Source of the DNA: an uncultured Rikenellaceae bacterium
GTDB taxonomy: Bacteria; Bacteroidota; Bacteroidia; Bacteroidales; UBA932
Assembly: GCA_937906485.1 (NCBI GenBank)
Contig: CALCYB010000063.1
Coordinates: 1-11,287 of the forward strand
Length of the DNA stretch: 11,287 nt
Direction of reading: 5' to 3'
Under the pieces are notes generated by a model. That model saw nothing but the letters and a program-made list of their open reading frames with translations. It did no database searches and was not told the DNA's origin. Shown here in pieces: positions 1 to 6,839 of the stretch. Each line of letters opens with the position of its first letter. The first letter of the stretch is position 1. The position numbers were made by a program, and so were the translations under genes.

Positions 1-1544
1 CCGGACACTGAAGGCGGGATAATGTGAAGAAGATCATATTGACGCCGAACCCGTACCGGGATGCCGGTTCCGCGCATCAGGTGCAGGTTCCGAAGGACAT
101 CGGAGACAAATGCCTCACTCTCGGAGGCCACCACAAATTGGTTCGATGCCCTGGGATGGGCTTTTTCCGCCAGCATGACATCAATGCCGCGTCCCTCCAG
201 AATCCCGTAAGTCAGGGAGTCAAAGGGGATGTTGAGACGGTTGAGCTCATCGAATTTGTGTTGGACCAACGGGCTGTGACGGGTGCCCCGTTCATAGACC
301 AGGGTAACTTTTGCACTGTCAGCTACGGTGAGCCGGCGCAGCACCTGGTCACTCAGGTCCTGGGTGTTGGCCGGGAATTGAAACAGATAGGGATTGCCTT
401 CCAACAGTGTATCAGCCTTGCTGTCCAGCGGGGACACAATCGGGATCTGTTCCAGCTGAGCAAAAGAAGCGACAATGTTCAGATCCGTATAGGAAACCGG
501 TCCGACAATCAGTTCACTGTTTTCCAGTACACCGGCATAGATCATTTCTTCCGGCGAAAGGTATTGGCCCAAGTCCACGACGTTGAGCCTGAATTCCCGG
601 ATTCCTTCCTCTTGCTCCATGTGTTTCATCCCCAACAGGAAACCTGAGAAGAAGTCCATCTGGCTGATGTTGCTGGAGTGAATGCCGTTCTGTGAGTGGA
701 ACGGCAGGATCAGGGAGATGATACCGGTATGCCTGCGTTCCGGGTACAGCCCGATATCCGGGACCGGTACGCTCGGGAACAACTGTTCCGGTGCTATGGT
801 GAGGCTGTCACTTTGGGCCTGCTGTTGCTTGCGTTGCCATTGTGCCAGGTAGTCCATGTCGGGGATGTAAAGTACCTGACGGCGTTTGAGTTCTTTGCTG
901 CTCAGCCGGTTGAGGTCATAGATGGCTTGCGTCGGCACTCCGTACTTTTCGGAAATGTCTTCCAGGGTCTCGTACCATTTGGCCGTGTGTTTCTTGAATC
1001 GGCGCCGCATTTCTTTTTCAGAAAACTCCGGCTCCTGTTCTTGTTTCAGTTCTTGTTGCGGATCGGTGGCCGATTGAGGAATCACCGGCCGGGATTGTTG
1101 CGGCAGGGTGTCTTGAGCGGGTTGCGGAGTTGCAGCAGACTGCGGAGTCGCAGCCGATTGTGGAGTTGCAGTGGGTTGCGGAGTTCCGGCAGATTGCTGC
1201 GCGGGTTGTGTCGCTGCTGCCGGTTGGTTTTCGGTAAGGGGCTGTTCCGTTTCAAAATGAGCGGTGGTTTCCACGGGAATGTACAGCAGACTGCCGGCTT
1301 TCAATCCGTCGGCCAGGGCCGGGTTGTTTCTGCGGATTTCATCCAGGCTGACGTTGTAGGCTTTTCCGATGGAGAAGAGGGTTTGCCCTTTCAGTACTTT
1401 GTGTACATAGAACAGCGTACCTTTTACCCGAACCTTTTCGGTTGAGACCGTAACGGGTGTCGGAACAAATTCCTGTGCGCGAATCACCGGCTGACTCGCC
1501 AGCAGGAGCAAGGCACAGGAAATGATGCAGAACTTGCGTATCAT
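1..1544 (-). CDS. LysM and PBP1-like domain envelope protein (3' end cut by window edge)
   Basis: About 514 codons are visible from the ATG at 1544; the stop lies beyond the left edge. Residues 1-23 form a signal peptide (positive MIRK, hydrophobic core, likely cut at RA|QE). Two LysM-like domains follow at about 46-90 (YVHKVLKGQTLFSIG...LLYIP) and 186-228 (HTAKWYETLEDISEKYG...VLYIP), joined by a Pro/Gln/Ala/Thr-rich linker (about 95-175). From about 265 the chain resembles a type 1 periplasmic-binding (branched-chain amino-acid receptor-like) fold: ISLILPFHS, DFFSGFLLGMKHM, LIVGPVSY, IPIVSPLDS. LysM domains bind peptidoglycan, so a periplasmic or wall-associated role is likely; the PBP1-like ligand is unknown. 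The start overlaps the purC stop (ATGA), suggesting coupled translation. The frame stays open to the edge, but the last 20 or so codons are not clearly family-like, which is too little to call a frameshift. Annotated relatives are often called LysM or amino-acid ABC transporter substrate-binding proteins; no transporter genes adjoin it here. Confidence 0.85.
   Translation of the reverse strand, partial: MIRKFCIISCALLLLASQPVIRAQEFVPTPVTVSTEKVRVKGTLFYVHKVLKGQTLFSIGKAYNVSLDEIRRNNPALADGLKAGSLLYIPVETTAHFETEQPLTENQPAAATQPAQQSAGTPQPTATPQSAATPQSAATPQPAQDTLPQQSRPVIPQSATDPQQELKQEQEPEFSEKEMRRRFKKHTAKWYETLEDISEKYGVPTQAIYDLNRLSSKELKRRQVLYIPDMDYLAQWQRKQQQAQSDSLTIAPEQLFPSVPVPDIGLYPERRHTGIISLILPFHSQNGIHSSNISQMDFFSGFLLGMKHMEQEEGIREFRLNVVDLGQYLSPEEMIYAGVLENSELIVGPVSYTDLNIVASFAQLEQIPIVSPLDSKADTLLEGNPYLFQFPANTQDLSDQVLRRLTVADSAKVTLVYERGTRHSPLVQHKFDELNRLNIPFDSLTYGILEGRGIDVMLAEKAHPRASNQFVVASESEAFVSDVLRNLHLMRGTGIPVRVRRQYDLLHIIPPSVS
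1123..1194 (-). repeat. Four 18-bp tandem repeats in the LysM-protein linker
   Basis: On the plus strand four imperfect 18-bp units run head to tail: 1123-1140, 1141-1158, 1159-1176 and 1177-1194, each starting tgcggagt or a one- to two-base variant. Read on the coding strand they encode six-residue units of the form (S/P)(A/T)(A/G)TPQ, residues about 118-141 of the LysM protein. The region is a low-complexity, probably extended linker between the two LysM domains. Copy number may vary between strains by slippage; every change would be in frame because 18 is a multiple of three. Confidence 0.85.
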
Positions 1545-2491
1545 AGACGGGCAAGCAGGTTTTTGACGTTGGCTTCGATGCGTTCGTAGACGTTGTCCCC
1601 GTATTCGGCTTTGACGAAGGTCTTGCCTGTGATGTTTTCGTACAATTCAATGTAACGGTCGGAGATCGAGCGGATGATTTCGTCCGTCATTTCAGGGAGC
1701 TTTTGTCCTTCTTGTCCGCTGAAGCCGTTGTCCATCAGCCATTCCCGAACAAATTCCTTGGACAGTTGCTTTTGTTGGAGTCCTTGGTCAAAACGTTCCT
1801 GGTAGCCTTCGGCATAGAAATAACGTGAGGAGTCCGGGGTGTGGATCTCGTCAATCAGGTAAATCTGTCCGTTGCGTTTTCCGAATTCGTATTTGGTATC
1901 CACCAGAATCAGTCCACGTTCGGCTGCCATTTCACTGCCACGTTGGAAGAGTGCCAGGGAGATCCGTTCCAGTTCGTTGTATTCTTCTTCGCTGACCAGG
2001 CCGCGGGCGATGATTTCTTCGCGGGAGATGTCGGCGTCGTGTTCTCCAATTTCCGCTTTGGTGGTCGGGGTGACGATGGGGTGATCAAATTTTTGGTGTT
2101 CACGCATACCGTCCGGAATCTGAATGCCGCAGATTTCGTGTTGTCCACTGCGGTAGGTTCTCCAGGAGCTGCCGGTCAGGTAACCGCGGACGATCATTTC
2201 GATGGGGTAGGATTCGCAGCGGTAGCCGACGGTGACCATCGGGTCCGGAGAGGCAATTTTCCAGTTCGGAACGATGTCAGAGGTGTTGTCCAGGAACAGG
2301 GAGGCAATCTGATTCAGTACTTGTCCTTTGTAGGGAATTCCTTTGGGCAGGACCACATCAAAGGCAGAGATACGGTCCGTAGCAACCATGACCATCAGGT
2401 CATCGTTAATGGTATAGACATCACGAACTTTTCCGTTGTATACACGGGTTTGTTTCGGAAATTCAAATGCGGTTTGGGTCAACGATTTCAT
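1541..2491 (-). CDS. purC: Phosphoribosylaminoimidazole-succinocarboxamide (SAICAR) synthase
   Basis: This 316-residue enzyme joins CAIR and L-aspartate using ATP to form SAICAR, a late step of de novo purine (IMP) synthesis in the cytoplasm. Family motifs are intact: GKVRDVY (20-26, nucleotide-binding lobe), DRISAFDV (39-46), EMIVRGYLTGSSW (98-110), LILVDTKYEFG (194-204, SAICAR synthetase signature) and IDEIHTPDSSRY (213-224). The length fits the long form found in yeast Ade1 and Bacteroidota rather than the roughly 240-residue E. coli type. The ATG at 2491 is 24 nt after the glycosyltransferase stop, with no Shine-Dalgarno sequence, and the TGA overlaps the start of the LysM gene by 4 nt. 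It is therefore probably transcribed within a mixed operon; no other purine gene and no purine riboswitch is visible nearby. Confidence 0.97.
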   Translation of the reverse strand: MKSLTQTAFEFPKQTRVYNGKVRDVYTINDDLMVMVATDRISAFDVVLPKGIPYKGQVLNQIASLFLDNTSDIVPNWKIASPDPMVTVGYRCESYPIEMIVRGYLTGSSWRTYRSGQHEICGIQIPDGMREHQKFDHPIVTPTTKAEIGEHDADISREEIIARGLVSEEEYNELERISLALFQRGSEMAAERGLILVDTKYEFGKRNGQIYLIDEIHTPDSSRYFYAEGYQERFDQGLQQKQLSKEFVREWLMDNGFSGQEGQKLPEMTDEIIRSISDRYIELYENITGKTFVKAEYGDNVYERIEANVKNLLARL

Positions 2492-2495
2492 AAGG

Positions 2496-2519
2496 GACGT
2501 TATTTATGACGTTATTTAT
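2496..2519. repeat. Perfect 12-bp tandem duplication between glycosyltransferase and purC
   Basis: The unit gacgttatttat occurs twice in direct succession, at 2496-2507 and 2508-2519 on the plus strand. On the transcribed strand this reads ATAAATAACGTC twice, just upstream of the purC ATG. The distal copy contains the TAA stop of the glycosyltransferase (2516-2518). Because the unit is 12 bp, the second copy puts another in-frame TAA at 2504-2506. The duplication fills nearly all of the spacer before purC. Confidence 0.9.
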
Positions 2520-3637
2520 AAGGTATGATACAATTCAATGAGGCGGTCGCAGAACTGGCTCCAGGAGAGGCGTTGTTTTTCCTGGAGGATGCCTTGGACC
2601 AGTTGCTCGCGCAGGGTCGGATGCTCGAAGTAGCGGGTAATGGCTTCTGCGATGGCTTTGGGGTCATTGGGGGGAACCACCAGGCCGGTGTTGCGGTCTG
2701 CAATGGTTTCGCGCAGTCCTCCCACGTCTGTGGTGACCATCGGAACTTCAAAGTGATAGGCTACCGAGCTGATGCCGCTCTGGGTTGCACTCCGGTAGGG
2801 GAGTACACACAGGTCGGCGGCAGAGAAATAGGGACTTACGCGGGCATCCGGAATGTAGGAAAGATGGGCCAGGATCCGATCCTGCAGCCCGTATTGCCGG
2901 ATGAGCCGTTCGTATTTGTCAAAGCTTCCGTAGGGTTCGCCCGCGATGATCAGCTGATAGCGTTCATCCAGGTGATGCATGGCCTCCAGCAGCAGGTCCA
3001 GCCCTTTGTACTCCCGGATCAGCCCGAAAAACAGCAGGGTGCGTTTGTCGGGGTCCAGCCCGAGGGTCTGTTGTGCCTGTTCGCGCGGAAGGCGGTCGCC
3101 GAAATGGGCGTAGAGCGGGTGAGGGGAGACGATGGACCGCGCATCGGGATGCAGGGCTTTGAGGTCCTGGTTGACCGCATCACAGAGGGTGATGAAGGCG
3201 TCGTTCCCGTGCAGGTACCAGCGCGTCAGGGGCTTGTCAAAGAAGTGGGGCTCGTGGGGAATGACGTTGTCCACGATGGAAATCACTTTGCAGCGGGGTC
3301 CCATGTGACGGGCTACCCATCCTTGGGAGGGAGCAAAGTACGACATCCAGTAGCGCATTACCAGCAGATCCGGTCCCCAGGCGCGGATGGCCTTGGCCGT
3401 ACGGATGTAGGAAAAAGGATTGGCCGTATCCAGCAGCGGGGTACTCGCTATGGCTACGGCCTCATCATCAGGGGTTACAAATTGCGTCTTCCCCGGAAAC
3501 AAAAAGTCAGGGTATTGGCGTTTGAAGTTGAAAGCAGCCACTGAATGGGTCTTGCCCAGTTCTTGGAACAGTGAGGCGTTGAACTGGGAAATACCTCCTC
3601 GATAGGGGTAAAAGCAAGACAGTAGGGCTATTTTCAA
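2516..3637 (-). CDS. GT4-family glycosyltransferase (GT-B fold), TTG start
   Basis: This 373-residue protein looks like a cytoplasmic retaining GT4 transferase that moves a sugar from a nucleotide-sugar donor to an unknown acceptor. The N-terminus MKIALLSCFYPYRGGISQF carries the Gly-rich loop typical of the acceptor domain. The donor domain starts near 200 (LLFFGLIREYKGLDLLLEAM, 201-220), with IIAGEPYG (230-237), DLCVLPY (275-281) and VTTDVGGLRE (301-310). The usual E-x7-E acidic pair is not present as such; the corresponding segment reads ATQSGISSVAYHF (284-296), a QSG variant I recall from other GT4 proteins. The start is TTG at 3637, chosen because the family N-terminus begins exactly there, no ATG occurs nearby, and the preceding gene's TAG lies 6 nt upstream in the same frame. 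There is no signal peptide or membrane segment. Its neighbours suggest a link to envelope glycans, but the substrate is unknown. Confidence 0.9.
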   Translation of the reverse strand: MKIALLSCFYPYRGGISQFNASLFQELGKTHSVAAFNFKRQYPDFLFPGKTQFVTPDDEAVAIASTPLLDTANPFSYIRTAKAIRAWGPDLLVMRYWMSYFAPSQGWVARHMGPRCKVISIVDNVIPHEPHFFDKPLTRWYLHGNDAFITLCDAVNQDLKALHPDARSIVSPHPLYAHFGDRLPREQAQQTLGLDPDKRTLLFFGLIREYKGLDLLLEAMHHLDERYQLIIAGEPYGSFDKYERLIRQYGLQDRILAHLSYIPDARVSPYFSAADLCVLPYRSATQSGISSVAYHFEVPMVTTDVGGLRETIADRNTGLVVPPNDPKAIAEAITRYFEHPTLREQLVQGILQEKQRLSWSQFCDRLIELYHTL

Positions 3638-3643
3638 ACTGGA

Positions 3644-4243
3644 CTATTTGTTGCGGTTCTTGATATATGCTTCGTTCAGACCTTTCAGTACATCTTGGGT
3701 GATGTCGCGGCTCGGGTCACCGGCCAATACGATGTTGGAGGTAACGGAGGTGGTCAGAATCAGGGCATATTGATGGGTTTCGTTGTAGGAAGCCACATAC
3801 GTTTTGATGGCATCCATGACGCGGTTGACCATAACGCTTTCTTCTTCCGCCATTTCCATTTGTTTTTGTTGGGTGAAGAGCTGGAGTTCCTGTTCACGGC
3901 TCAACAATTCGTTTTGTTGGGCTTCTGCTTGTGAGCGGGTCAGCAGACCTTTGTTCATCTTTTCTTGGAAATCCTTCACATCGTTTTCGAAAGCACGGCT
4001 TTTCTTGTTCAATTCGGTTTGGATGGAATTGAATTTGTTTTCCAGTTGGGAACGCAGATCATTGAACATGTCGTAGTTGTTGATCAGCGTATCCATTTGG
4101 ATGTAAACGATTTCACCTGTAGCGGAGAAGGTTTTTTGAACAGGATCGATTACGTTTTGGTTTTGTTGTGCAGGGGTGTTGCAAGCTACAGCGGCAACGA
4201 GCAGGACGCTGCACAAGGCCCATGAGAAGAAACTCTTTTTCAT
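3644..4243 (-). CDS. OmpH/Skp-family chaperone, predicted lipoprotein
   Basis: This 199-residue protein has a type II signal peptide: a MKKSFF start, a hydrophobic core and a lipobox ending AAVAC, so Cys21 would be lipidated and followed by NTPAQQ. After a short linker comes GEIVYIQMDTL, the first strand of the OmpH/Skp body. A long charged, Gln/Glu/Lys-rich stretch (about 60-145) would form the coiled-coil tentacle, and the C-terminal part (YALILTTSVTSNIVLAGDP) returns to the body domain before ITQDVLKGLNEAYIK. Skp/OmpH proteins hold unfolded outer-membrane proteins in the periplasm on the way to BamA. This copy would be membrane-anchored, unlike the soluble paralogue at 9378-9923. It has its own -7 box (4277-4284) and runs straight into the glycosyltransferase gene. 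The exact client set is unknown. Confidence 0.88.
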   Translation of the reverse strand: MKKSFFSWALCSVLLVAAVACNTPAQQNQNVIDPVQKTFSATGEIVYIQMDTLINNYDMFNDLRSQLENKFNSIQTELNKKSRAFENDVKDFQEKMNKGLLTRSQAEAQQNELLSREQELQLFTQQKQMEMAEEESVMVNRVMDAIKTYVASYNETHQYALILTTSVTSNIVLAGDPSRDITQDVLKGLNEAYIKNRNK

Positions 4244-4276
4244 TTTTTTAATGCTTATTTTAACTTTTCAAAGCCA

Positions 4277-4284
4277 CAAAGATA
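4277..4284 (-). promoter_or_regulatory. Putative -7 promoter box for the OmpH lipoprotein operon
   Basis: On the minus strand this reads TATCTTTG, an exact match to the Bacteroidota -7 consensus TAnnTTTG. It lies in the 65-bp gap between the pdxJ stop and the OmpH lipoprotein ATG, leaving an A/T-rich leader of about 25-30 nt. No clear TTTG -33 box is seen at the expected spacing. It could drive the lipoprotein-glycosyltransferase-purC-LysM run. Confidence 0.5.
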
Positions 4285-4308
4285 GGTGTTTTTTTTGATA
4301 ACGCTTCA

Positions 4309-5025
4309 TTATTCTGCCAAACGGTTCAGGTACTCGCGGATTGTCTGTTCCAATCCCAGGTACAGGGCATCGGAAATGAGGGCGTGTCCGATGGATACTT
4401 CGGCCAGGTAAGGGATGTTCTGACGGAAGTAGCGCAGGTTGTCCAGGTTCAGGTCGTGGCCGGCATTCAGCTGCAGACCGACTTCCCGGGCGGCTTCGGC
4501 GGCACGTACATAGGGAGCGATGGCCGCTTCCCGGTCGGCTTGATAGCCGCTGGCATAGGCTTCGGTGTACAATTCGACCCGTTCACATCCGGTTTCTACC
4601 GCGTAACGGACCATTTCCGGGTCAGGATCCACAAAGATGGAGGGACGGATGCCGGCTGCCTTGAGACGGCTGCAGATGTCCTTGAGCTTTTCACGGTAGG
4701 TCTTGGTGTCCCATCCTGCGTTGGATGTCAGTACATTTTCCGCATCCGGGACCAATGTGACCTGAGCCGGGCGGATCTCCAGGACAAGGTCCATGAACTC
4801 GGGGATGGGATTGCCCTCGATGTTGAACTCGGTGGTCAGCACCGGTTTCAGATCGTACACATCCTGGTAGCGGATGTGCCGTTGGTCAGGACGGGGATGG
4901 ACGGTGATACCTTCTGCTCCGAAACGTTCGCAGTCCAAGGCGGCTTTCAATACGTTGGGCAGGTTGCCTCCGCGGGCATTTCTAAGGGTGGCGATTTTGT
5001 TGATATTTACACTGAGTCGAGTCAT
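4309..5025 (-). CDS. pdxJ: Pyridoxine 5'-phosphate synthase
   Basis: PdxJ condenses 1-deoxy-D-xylulose 5-phosphate with 3-amino-2-oxopropyl phosphate to give pyridoxine 5'-phosphate, the last ring-forming step of the DXP-dependent vitamin B6 pathway. The 238-residue length is normal for the family. Visible motifs are NINKIATLRNARGG (7-20), TVHPRPDQRHI (41-51, with the catalytic-type His43), TEFNIEGNP (66-73), LVPD (91-94), VELYTEAYA (150-158), LNAGHDLN (186-193, His190) and SIGHALISDAL (211-221). I chose the ATG at 5025 because MTRLSVNIN is the usual N-terminus. An upstream in-frame ATG at 5106 would add 27 unrelated residues and fill the divergent promoter region. PdxA and the other B6 genes are not in this window. 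It diverges from nadK, and downstream there are 65 bp to the OmpH lipoprotein gene. Confidence 0.97.
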   Translation of the reverse strand: MTRLSVNINKIATLRNARGGNLPNVLKAALDCERFGAEGITVHPRPDQRHIRYQDVYDLKPVLTTEFNIEGNPIPEFMDLVLEIRPAQVTLVPDAENVLTSNAGWDTKTYREKLKDICSRLKAAGIRPSIFVDPDPEMVRYAVETGCERVELYTEAYASGYQADREAAIAPYVRAAEAAREVGLQLNAGHDLNLDNLRYFRQNIPYLAEVSIGHALISDALYLGLEQTIREYLNRLAE

Positions 5026-5111
5026 AACTGGAATTTTTTTGTACAAAAATATACAATAGCTGAGAAATTTAATACATCTTTGTAAGATAAATTCCTTAAA
5101 AAACACTTGCG
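5026..5111. promoter_or_regulatory. Divergent promoter region between pdxJ and nadK
   Basis: This 86-bp A/T-rich region separates two divergent start codons. On the minus strand 5044-5051 reads TATTTTTG, an exact TAnnTTTG -7 match, giving pdxJ a short leader of about 12 nt. On the plus strand 5075-5082 reads CATCTTTG, one base from the consensus, a plausible -7 box for nadK with a leader of roughly 20-25 nt. Neither has an obvious TTTG -33 box at 19-21 bp spacing. The two boxes are only about 25 bp apart, so polymerases would compete. Confidence 0.5.
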
Positions 5112-6014
5112 ATGAAAGTAGCGTTGTACGGAAAACAGATCGAACGCTTGTGGTTCCCTCGTTTGAAAACCCTTGTGGAGACCCTCACCGGTTATCCGGT
5201 TGAATTGCTCTGCTGCGGTGAATTGCAGGCTGTTTTCCAGGAACTGGGGTTGTTGTCCCTTACCTGGCCGGTGGAAACACCCGACCATCTGCCGGTCGAT
5301 ACCGACCTGTTCTTGTCGTTGGGTGGAGACGGTACTTTTCTGGCAGCCATGACCTGGGTGCAGGACCGGAACATCCCGGTAGCCGGTATCAATTTTGGCC
5401 ATCTGGGGTTCCTGACTACGGTCCAGTTGGCCCAATCGGCGGATGATACCCGATGGGTCAAGGAACTGCTTCATGGAAATTACAGGATCGATGAGCGGTT
5501 TTTGCTGCAGGTGAACGCTTCTGTGGCCATCGGATCCTTGTATCCCTATGCCCTCAATGAAATCTCCCTGCAACGCCATCGTCCCCAGATGATGGGCGTC
5601 CATCTGACCATAGACGAAGCAGAACTTCCTCCTTTCCAGGCGGATGGACTCCTGATTTCGACCTCGACCGGATCGACCGCCTATTCCTTGAGCGTCGGAG
5701 GACCGATCCTGCTTCCCGGCACTGGAGGCATCATCCTCTCTCCCATTGCTCCCCATAATCTGAATGTCCGTCCGCTCATTGTTCCCTATACGTCCCGGAT
5801 TCGGGTGCGTCTCTCGCTTCGTGCCGGAACCAGCGAGGTGGCCTTGACGGCGGATAACCGTTCGGTGCCTTTCCCGGAAGGTGCTGTCCTGGAGGTGACC
5901 CGGGCACCATTCTCCTTGCGCAGGGTATCCCTGTCCGGAGATGAATTCATTTCCGCATTGCAGGAAAAACTATTCTGGGGAATGGACCGGCGATATGCTG
6001 TAAACGAACAATAA
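5112..6014 (+). CDS. nadK: NAD kinase
   Basis: NadK phosphorylates NAD to NADP in the cytoplasm, using ATP or polyphosphate, and is the only known route to NADP in most bacteria. The 300-residue protein has the family motifs in order: LSLGGDGTFLAA (69-79, with the catalytic GGDGT), NFGHLGFLTT (94-103), NEISLQR (149-155), and the Gly/Ser/Thr-rich NAD-binding segment starting DGLLISTSTGSTAY (178-191) and ending SVGGP (194-198). ILSPIAPHNLNVRPLIVP (208-225) completes the C-terminal domain. The ATG at 5112 gives the usual MKVALYGK start. It is the first gene of the plus-strand run, 20 nt ahead of uppS, so the two are probably co-transcribed. No unusual residues were noticed. Confidence 0.97.
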   Translation: MKVALYGKQIERLWFPRLKTLVETLTGYPVELLCCGELQAVFQELGLLSLTWPVETPDHLPVDTDLFLSLGGDGTFLAAMTWVQDRNIPVAGINFGHLGFLTTVQLAQSADDTRWVKELLHGNYRIDERFLLQVNASVAIGSLYPYALNEISLQRHRPQMMGVHLTIDEAELPPFQADGLLISTSTGSTAYSLSVGGPILLPGTGGIILSPIAPHNLNVRPLIVPYTSRIRVRLSLRAGTSEVALTADNRSVPFPEGAVLEVTRAPFSLRRVSLSGDEFISALQEKLFWGMDRRYAVNEQ

Positions 6015-6034
6015 ACCAATTGGATATTTTTTAT

Positions 6035-6796
6035 ATGAGTGAAACAACCATCAATACGGTAGCCGAAGGCAAAGTGCCGACCCACATCACCATTATTATG
6101 GATGGAAATGGCCGTTGGGCAAAGCAGCGGGGTATGGAACGTCTTTTCGGACACCGTGCCGGAACAGACAGCGTACGGGAAAGTTGTGAATATGCGGTAC
6201 AAGCCGGTGTGCGCTATCTGAGTCTCTTCGCTTTTTCGGAAGAAAATTGGAACCGTCCCGAGACCGAAGTCAAAGGGCTGATGAAACTGATGGCAAAGGC
6301 GGTGTTGGATGAGAAACCGACTTTCCAGAAAAACAACATCCGTTTCCGGGTCATCGGCGACTTGAGTCGTCTGGAACCCTCGTTGCTGGACCAGATCCGT
6401 CTGGCGGAAGAAGAAACAGCAGCCAATACCGGATTGACATTGATCATCTTCTTGAGTTACAGTGGGAAATGGGACTTGTTGCAGGCCGCTGAAAAGTACG
6501 GTGCCTTGTGTGCAGAAGCTGCCCGGAACTCGGCGCCGCAACCGCAGCTGACTCCGGCTCTCTGGGAGTCCCTGCTGGCAACGGCCGGTATTCCGGATCC
6601 CGATCTGATGATTCGTACCAGCGGAGAACAGCGCATCAGCAATTTCCTGCTGTGGCAGTGTGCCTATACGGAATTTTACTTCACCAATGTGCTTTGGCCT
6701 GATTTTCGCAAAGCCGACTTGGCAAAGGCAATTCTTGATTTTCAGACCAGAAAACGTCGATTTGGTCTGACAGGTGAACAAATAATCGAGAAATAA
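6035..6796 (+). CDS. uppS: Undecaprenyl diphosphate synthase (cis-prenyltransferase)
   Basis: UppS extends farnesyl diphosphate with eight isopentenyl units in cis to make C55 undecaprenyl diphosphate, the lipid carrier for peptidoglycan, O-antigen and capsule precursors. The 253-residue product shows ITIIMDGNGRWAKQRG (18-33, with catalytic-type Asp23), FGHRAG (38-43), LSLFAFSEENWNRP (62-75), and the C-terminal substrate site PDLMIRTSGEQRISNFLLW (189-207) followed by YTEFYFTNVLWPDF (211-224). The middle motif reads SYSGKWDLL where many homologues have NYGGRxEI; I take this as lineage variation. I chose the ATG at 6035 (MSETTIN). A TTG at 6020 would add five residues but has nothing in its favour. 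No Shine-Dalgarno sequence precedes either. It sits between nadK and bamA; the 43-nt gap to bamA holds a promoter-like box. Confidence 0.97.
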   Translation: MSETTINTVAEGKVPTHITIIMDGNGRWAKQRGMERLFGHRAGTDSVRESCEYAVQAGVRYLSLFAFSEENWNRPETEVKGLMKLMAKAVLDEKPTFQKNNIRFRVIGDLSRLEPSLLDQIRLAEEETAANTGLTLIIFLSYSGKWDLLQAAEKYGALCAEAARNSAPQPQLTPALWESLLATAGIPDPDLMIRTSGEQRISNFLLWQCAYTEFYFTNVLWPDFRKADLAKAILDFQTRKRRFGLTGEQIIEK

Positions 6797-6799
6797 GTG

Positions 6800-6807
6800 T
6801 ATATTTG
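6800..6807 (+). promoter_or_regulatory. Putative -7 promoter box for bamA
   Basis: TATATTTG matches the Bacteroidota -7 consensus TAnnTTTG exactly and begins 3 nt after the uppS stop. It would give bamA a leader of about 25-30 nt. No TTTG lies at the expected -33 spacing (the nearest, at 6761-6764, is too far). It suggests that bamA and the following chaperone gene can be transcribed separately from nadK-uppS. Confidence 0.5.
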
Positions 6808-6839
6808 CAGGTTTTTACGAAAAAGCAGATACAGATCCA

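Noticed and set aside
1..60. Possible frameshift near the left edge of the LysM/PBP1 gene
   Set aside because: The last 20 or so codons look less family-like, but the frame is open and the stretch is too short to judge.
24..1445. Two plus-strand ORFs (24-647 and 696-1445) as possible genes
   Set aside because: Both lie opposite the LysM/PBP1 gene, which translates cleanly on the minus strand. The Arg/Ser/Leu-rich stretch in the second is only the antisense of the linker repeat.
2525..3544. Long plus-strand ORF (339 codons) opposite the glycosyltransferase
   Set aside because: It mirrors the GT4 gene, has no recognisable domain, and arises from codon bias on the opposite strand of a clearly recognised protein.
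5025..5106. Extended pdxJ start at 5106
   Set aside because: It adds 27 residues unlike PdxJ, removes the promoter region and nearly abuts the nadK start; the ATG at 5025 gives the standard N-terminus and length.
5022..5756. Minus-strand ORF (244 codons) running from inside nadK through the divergent region
   Set aside because: It overlaps the nadK catalytic core in antisense and ends at the pdxJ start in another frame; no family resemblance.
5786..6781. Long minus-strand ORF (331 codons) opposite nadK and uppS
   Set aside because: It spans two unrelated, well-identified genes and its translation is low in family-like motifs; an antisense shadow.
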